In this document: one piece after another, positions 60,514-64,000 of the stretch
Layout: the number at the start of each line of letters is the position of its first letter
Position numbering within the stretch: position 1 is the first letter of the stretch
NCBI GenBank assembly: GCA_037126765.1
Contig: JBBCBC010000030.1
Span: 9,508,786-9,572,785 of the forward strand
Direction: 5' to 3'
DNA: 64,000 nucleotides
DNA from: Stenogyne calaminthoides
Taxonomy: Eukaryota > Streptophyta > Magnoliopsida > Lamiales > Lamiaceae
The notes under the pieces: generated by a model
The model's input: the letters and a program-made list of their open reading frames with translations, nothing else
What the model was told of the DNA's origin: nothing
Database searches by the model: none
Made by a program: the position numbers and the translations under genes

Positions 60514-61180
60514 ATAATTAAGATAAAAGAAGGCAAAAATATATTTTCTATAGAAAAAAAAAGTTTTCTACCACTTCCTTACAAAAAAGAAACTATGCAT
60601 TATTTATTTTTAAGACAAATATACACTTTAAAATGGATAATGACTTTTATGTCAAACGAAGTTTTGATCGTTTCCAAACTCAAAATAATAAAGGATGTGC
60701 AAGAGATTGATGAATCATATGGATTTAAACAAAAAAAATTGTAACAAAAATACATGAGTTATTTAACAATAAAATGGACGAAAACTTTTAAAATATGAGA
60801 ATTGGTATTTTTTTCTTTTTTTCCCCAAGATATCTATTTCATCTTTGAGAATCACATACTGCATACCATACTATAGTTTATACAGTTCTCTCTCTATTTC
60901 CTTCATTAAATTAAACTTTTACATTCCCAACAGTCAACAAAGCACAAAACGGCAGTATATTCCAAGTTGTATTTTATGAAATAACTAACAGCTAAATCAT
61001 TGTTAATTTGTAACAAGGGGGAGACAAGCACAGAAAACAGTTGGAATTATTCAAACATAGCAAAAAATAGTACTTCTAATATCGAAAGGCCGGCTGATAT
61101 ATAAAAGAACATAGGATCCTGTCTCATTAATAATTGTCAAAATTCAAGGCCAGCACAAGTAAACTGACAAATGCAACTCT
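60514..61180. other. ABCB upstream region (unit B)
   Basis: AT-rich promoter-proximal DNA, almost identical to unit A. No gene seen. Confidence 0.5.
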
Positions 61181-61188
61181 TATATAAA
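61181..61188 (+). promoter_or_regulatory. Probable TATA box of ABCB copy B
   Basis: TATATAAA lies 66 bases before the ATG at 61254, as in unit A. Confidence 0.5.
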
Positions 61189-61253
61189 ACACAAAATGCA
61201 CACAAACATCCCTAGTTAACTTAGTTGTAAATATTCCGAATTCGATTTGAAAA

Positions 61254-64000
61254 ATGGGAAAAGATAATGGCATGTTTCGCTACGCTGATAGCGTCGACAA
61301 GCTGCTTATGTTTTTCGGGACTTTAGGCAGTCTCGGAGATGGATTGCAGGTTCCTCTGATGATGTTCGTCCTAAGCGATGTGATCAACGAGTATGGAAGC
61401 CTCAACGCTCGAGTCTCTCTTCGTACAGTCGACAAGGTACCCTCTCGTAAAATTTTGTCCTAAAATGGACTAATATGTCAGATTTTGAGGCTGCAAACTC
61501 CTCTGTTTTTGCAGTATGCACTCAGGCTATTCTACGTTGCAATCGGAGTTGGACTGTCTGCTTTTATAGGTTCGTAAACGAGCCTTTTGTAATCTTGTAA
61601 GGAAACGAGTCCTCTATTATGGTATGAAACGCGACAACATGTAGCTTATGTTCTGGTGTCGTGTTTCATAGTATAATAGAGGATTGAGTCAAATCTTGTA
61701 AGGAGACGTATTCTCTATTAAGGTATGAAACACGACACCATACAATAAATGTCTTGGTGTCATGTTTCATACTATAGTAGGGGATTGAGTCTAATCTTGT
61801 AAGGAAACGAAGCCTCTATTATGGTATGAAACACGACACCATACAATAAATGTTTTGGTGTCGTGTTTCATACTATAGTAGATGATTGAGTCTAATCTTG
61901 TAAGGAAACGAACCCTCTATTATGGTATGAAACACGACGCCATACAATAACTCTGGTGTCATGTTTCATACTGCAGTAGAGGATCTAGTCTAATCTTGTA
62001 TTCGCTCCATGCTTTATGCAGAAGGACTATGTTGGGCAAGAACGGCAGAGAGACAAACTTCTCGTATGAGGATCGAGTACCTCAAATCCGTCCTTAAACA
62101 AGAAGTAGCTTTCTTCGACTCTCAGGAGGCCGATGCTTCGACTACTTATCAAGTTGTCACGACAATCTCATCCGACTCCAACTCGATCCAAGTCACTATA
62201 GGAGAGAAGGTATACTTAGACATAATATTCTTTCATGTTTTTGTGATACTTTTGAAAAATTCTCACAAGAACAAAGTATGAAACTGTTTCGTACAAATTT
62301 TTGTGCAAATATTGTATTAAGATGTTTGTTTAATGATATTGAATGTAGATACCTGATTGCATTGCCTACATTGGATCCTTCTTCTTCTGCCTTATATTTG
62401 CCTTCACACTATCATGGAGGCTCACTCTGGCTGCTATACCCTTCACCTTAATGTTCATCATCCCGGCCCTTGGATTCGGAAAAATGATGATGGATGTAGC
62501 GATGAAGACGATCGAATCGTATGTGGTCGCCGGAACGATTGCAGAGCAAGCGATTTCTTCCATCCGAACGGTGTACTCGTACGTTGCAGAGAATCAAACG
62601 CTAGAAAAATTCAGCAACGCGCTTCAAACGACGATGGAGTTGGGAGTGAAGCAAGGTTATGCAAGAGGACTTATGATGGGGAGCATGGGAGTTATATACA
62701 TCAGTTGGGGCTTTCAAGCTTGGGTCGGGTCACTTCTCGTTAGCAAGAAAGGCGAAAAGGGAGGAGACGTGTTCGTTGCTGGATTCAACGTGCTCATGGG
62801 AGGACTGTAAGTTTCCAATTGGTCCACAACTAATACTTGTTAGTGAAACAACTAATACTGTTCAGTGAAACAACTAATACTTTTCAGTAAACCAACTAAT
62901 ACTTGTCAGTGAAACAACTAATACTTTTCTGTAAAACAACTAATACTTTTCAGTGAAACAACTTATACTTTCTAGTGAAACAACTAATACTTTTCCGTAA
63001 ACCAACTAATACTTTTCAGTGAAACAACTAATACCTTTCAAAAATACACATGCAGAAATATACTGACTGCTCTTCCGAATCTCACTGCAATCACCGAAGC
63101 TAAATCTGCAGCCATTCGCATCACAGAGATGATTGATCGTGAACCGTCCATCGATTCTGATGATAAAAAAGGAAAAGCTCTGTCACATGTGAGAGGCGAA
63201 ATTCAATTCAAAGGTGTTTATTTTAGTTATCCTTCAAGATCGGATACACCGGTCCTGCAAGGACTGGATCTTACCGTTCCAGCTGGAAAAACGGTAGGAC
63301 TTGTTGGGGGAAGTGGCTCGGGAAAGTCCACCATCGTTTCGTTGCTTCAAAGATTTTATGATCCTATCGAAGGCGAAATTTTACTCGATGGACACAAAAT
63401 AAACCGGTTGCATCTCAAATGGTTGAGATCCCAGATGGGATTAGTTAATCAAGAACCGGTTCTCTTTGCAACATCAATCAAAGAAAACATTTTGTTTGGT
63501 AAAGAAGGAGCATCAATGGATGACATAGAGAAAGCAGCTATAGCTGCAAATGCACATGATTTCATTGTGAAGCTACCTGATGCTTATGAAACTCAAGTAA
63601 GAATGCTACTACCTCAAGAATTAGCATATTTTAAACGAATATTGATTTTAGACCGTTTATTTTTTCGACTTTGAAATTTATCTCTTAAGGTTATCTAATT
63701 CAACTTTTTCATCGTCTTAGCCAGGTTAAAATGTCGAAAACATTCAATTTGTTGGCCTGTTTTAGCTGGTAAAAGGACAAAAAAAGTTAAATTTACTAAA
63801 CTCAAGTGACTATTTTCAAACTTGAAAAATTAGCGGACTAAAATAAAAATTGGTAAAAGTTAAAAGGAAAAATGAAAAAAACCTTTACCATATCTATTTC
63901 AATGTTTCCAATGAATAGTTTTTCATGAAATTTGTATATATTCAGGTAGGCCAATTTGGGGTGCAGCTATCCGGGGGGCAAAAGCAACGGATAGCCATAG
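61254..64000 (+). CDS. ABCB15-like: ABCB15-like full-size ABC transporter, copy B, N-terminal half, open reading frame
   Basis: ATP-driven exporter of the plant MDR/PGP (ABCB) family, expected in a membrane. Six exons with GT-AG borders and consistent phase: 61254-61436, 61515-61569, 62022-62209, 62349-62806, 63056-63596 and 63946 to the window end. They encode about 493 residues without a stop. Residues 1-300 are TMD1, starting MGKDNGMFRYADSVDKLLMF and including EGLCWARTAERQTSRMRIEY and IAEQAISSIRTVYSYVAENQ. NBD1 has SYPSRSDTPVLQGLDL, Walker A GGSGSGKST at about 379-387, Q-loop LVNQEPVLFATSIKENILFG, and signature LSGGQKQR starting about 483. The missing part would hold Walker B, TMD2 and NBD2. 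The start is chosen by family match, the first ATG and the TATA spacing. The substrate is unknown. Intact spliced frame suggests a real gene, unlike copy A. Confidence 0.93.
61591..61991. repeat. Four ~101-bp tandem hairpin units in ABCB intron 2 (unit B)
   Basis: Units start at 61591, 61692, 61793 and 61894, with a trailing start at 61992 (periods 101, 101, 101, 98). Each carries the 26-bp stem with GGTATGAAACACGACACC and its complement. The first unit differs most (ACGCGACAACATG in place of ACACGACACCATAC). The array fills almost the whole intron between 61570 and 62021. Confidence 0.93.
62827..63046. repeat. 22-bp tandem repeat, ten units, in ABCB intron 4 (unit B)
   Basis: The unit is CAACTAATACTTTTCAGTGAAA with one- or two-base variants. 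It begins 20 bases after the donor and runs to about 10 bases before the acceptor at 63055, so the repeat is essentially the intron. Confidence 0.93.

Larger units (their letters stand above)
50022..64000. repeat. Unit B of the ~14-kb direct duplication, cut by window end
   Basis: Direct copy of 3506-17511, offset by about 46.5 kb. Homology begins at TTTTCAATTTTGTCC, immediately against Copia sequence, and continues to the last base. Its right boundary is outside the window. Confidence 0.95.

Overview
The window looks like nuclear DNA from a flowering plant, probably a eudicot. It has GT-AG introns, AT-rich intergenic DNA, a nuclear-type tRNA-Phe gene, Copia and Gypsy LTR retrotransposons, LINE, SINE, MITE and Helitron traces, and plant gene families: a cytosolic sulfotransferase (SOT), an ABCB15-like transporter and a PPR-type organelle protein. 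The species cannot be told from the sequence alone. A run of exactly 500 N (32468-32967) marks a scaffold gap, so this is draft assembly.

The main structure is a direct repeat of about 14 kb. Unit A (from about 3506) and unit B (from about 50022 to the window end) carry the same genes and transposons in the same order and orientation: SINE-like sequence, AT-rich repeats, SOT gene, an outward-facing inverted pair of LTRs around a LINE fragment, a foldback MITE, and the ABCB gene with its intron repeats. Unit A continues through the whole ABCB gene to about 20174. Unit B is cut by the window edge in ABCB exon 6. The SOT reading frame is broken in both units, with two shared frameshifts and one further lesion private to each. 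ABCB is open and correctly spliced as far as visible in B, but broken many times in A.

Layout: 1-3158, 3' end of a Ty3/Gypsy element (integrase tail, long 3' region, LTR). 3159-3505, microsatellite and hairpin. 3506-20174, unit A. 20442-32467, a Sirevirus-like Copia element on the minus strand, heavily frame-broken, with a long 3' region and its 5' end lost in the gap. 32968-34075, the start of a minus-strand PPR-like gene that runs into the gap. 34076-42141, AT-rich intergenic DNA with tRNA-Phe(GAA), two Helitron-type 3' ends, Stowaway-like MITEs, a SINE and several tandem repeats. 42142-44841, 5' half of a Gypsy element of the same family as the first. 44842-50022, a minus-strand Copia element inserted into that Gypsy and lacking its 5' LTR and most of gag, fused directly to unit B.

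The sulfotransferase and ABC transporter are the only candidate metabolic genes. They lie about 8.6 kb apart in the same orientation in both units. Whether they act together cannot be read from the sequence. I see no clearly new biological system. The best leads are the duplication and its chimeric junction, the tandem array of hairpins in ABCB intron 2, and a pattern of clustered small differences that may be assembly error.
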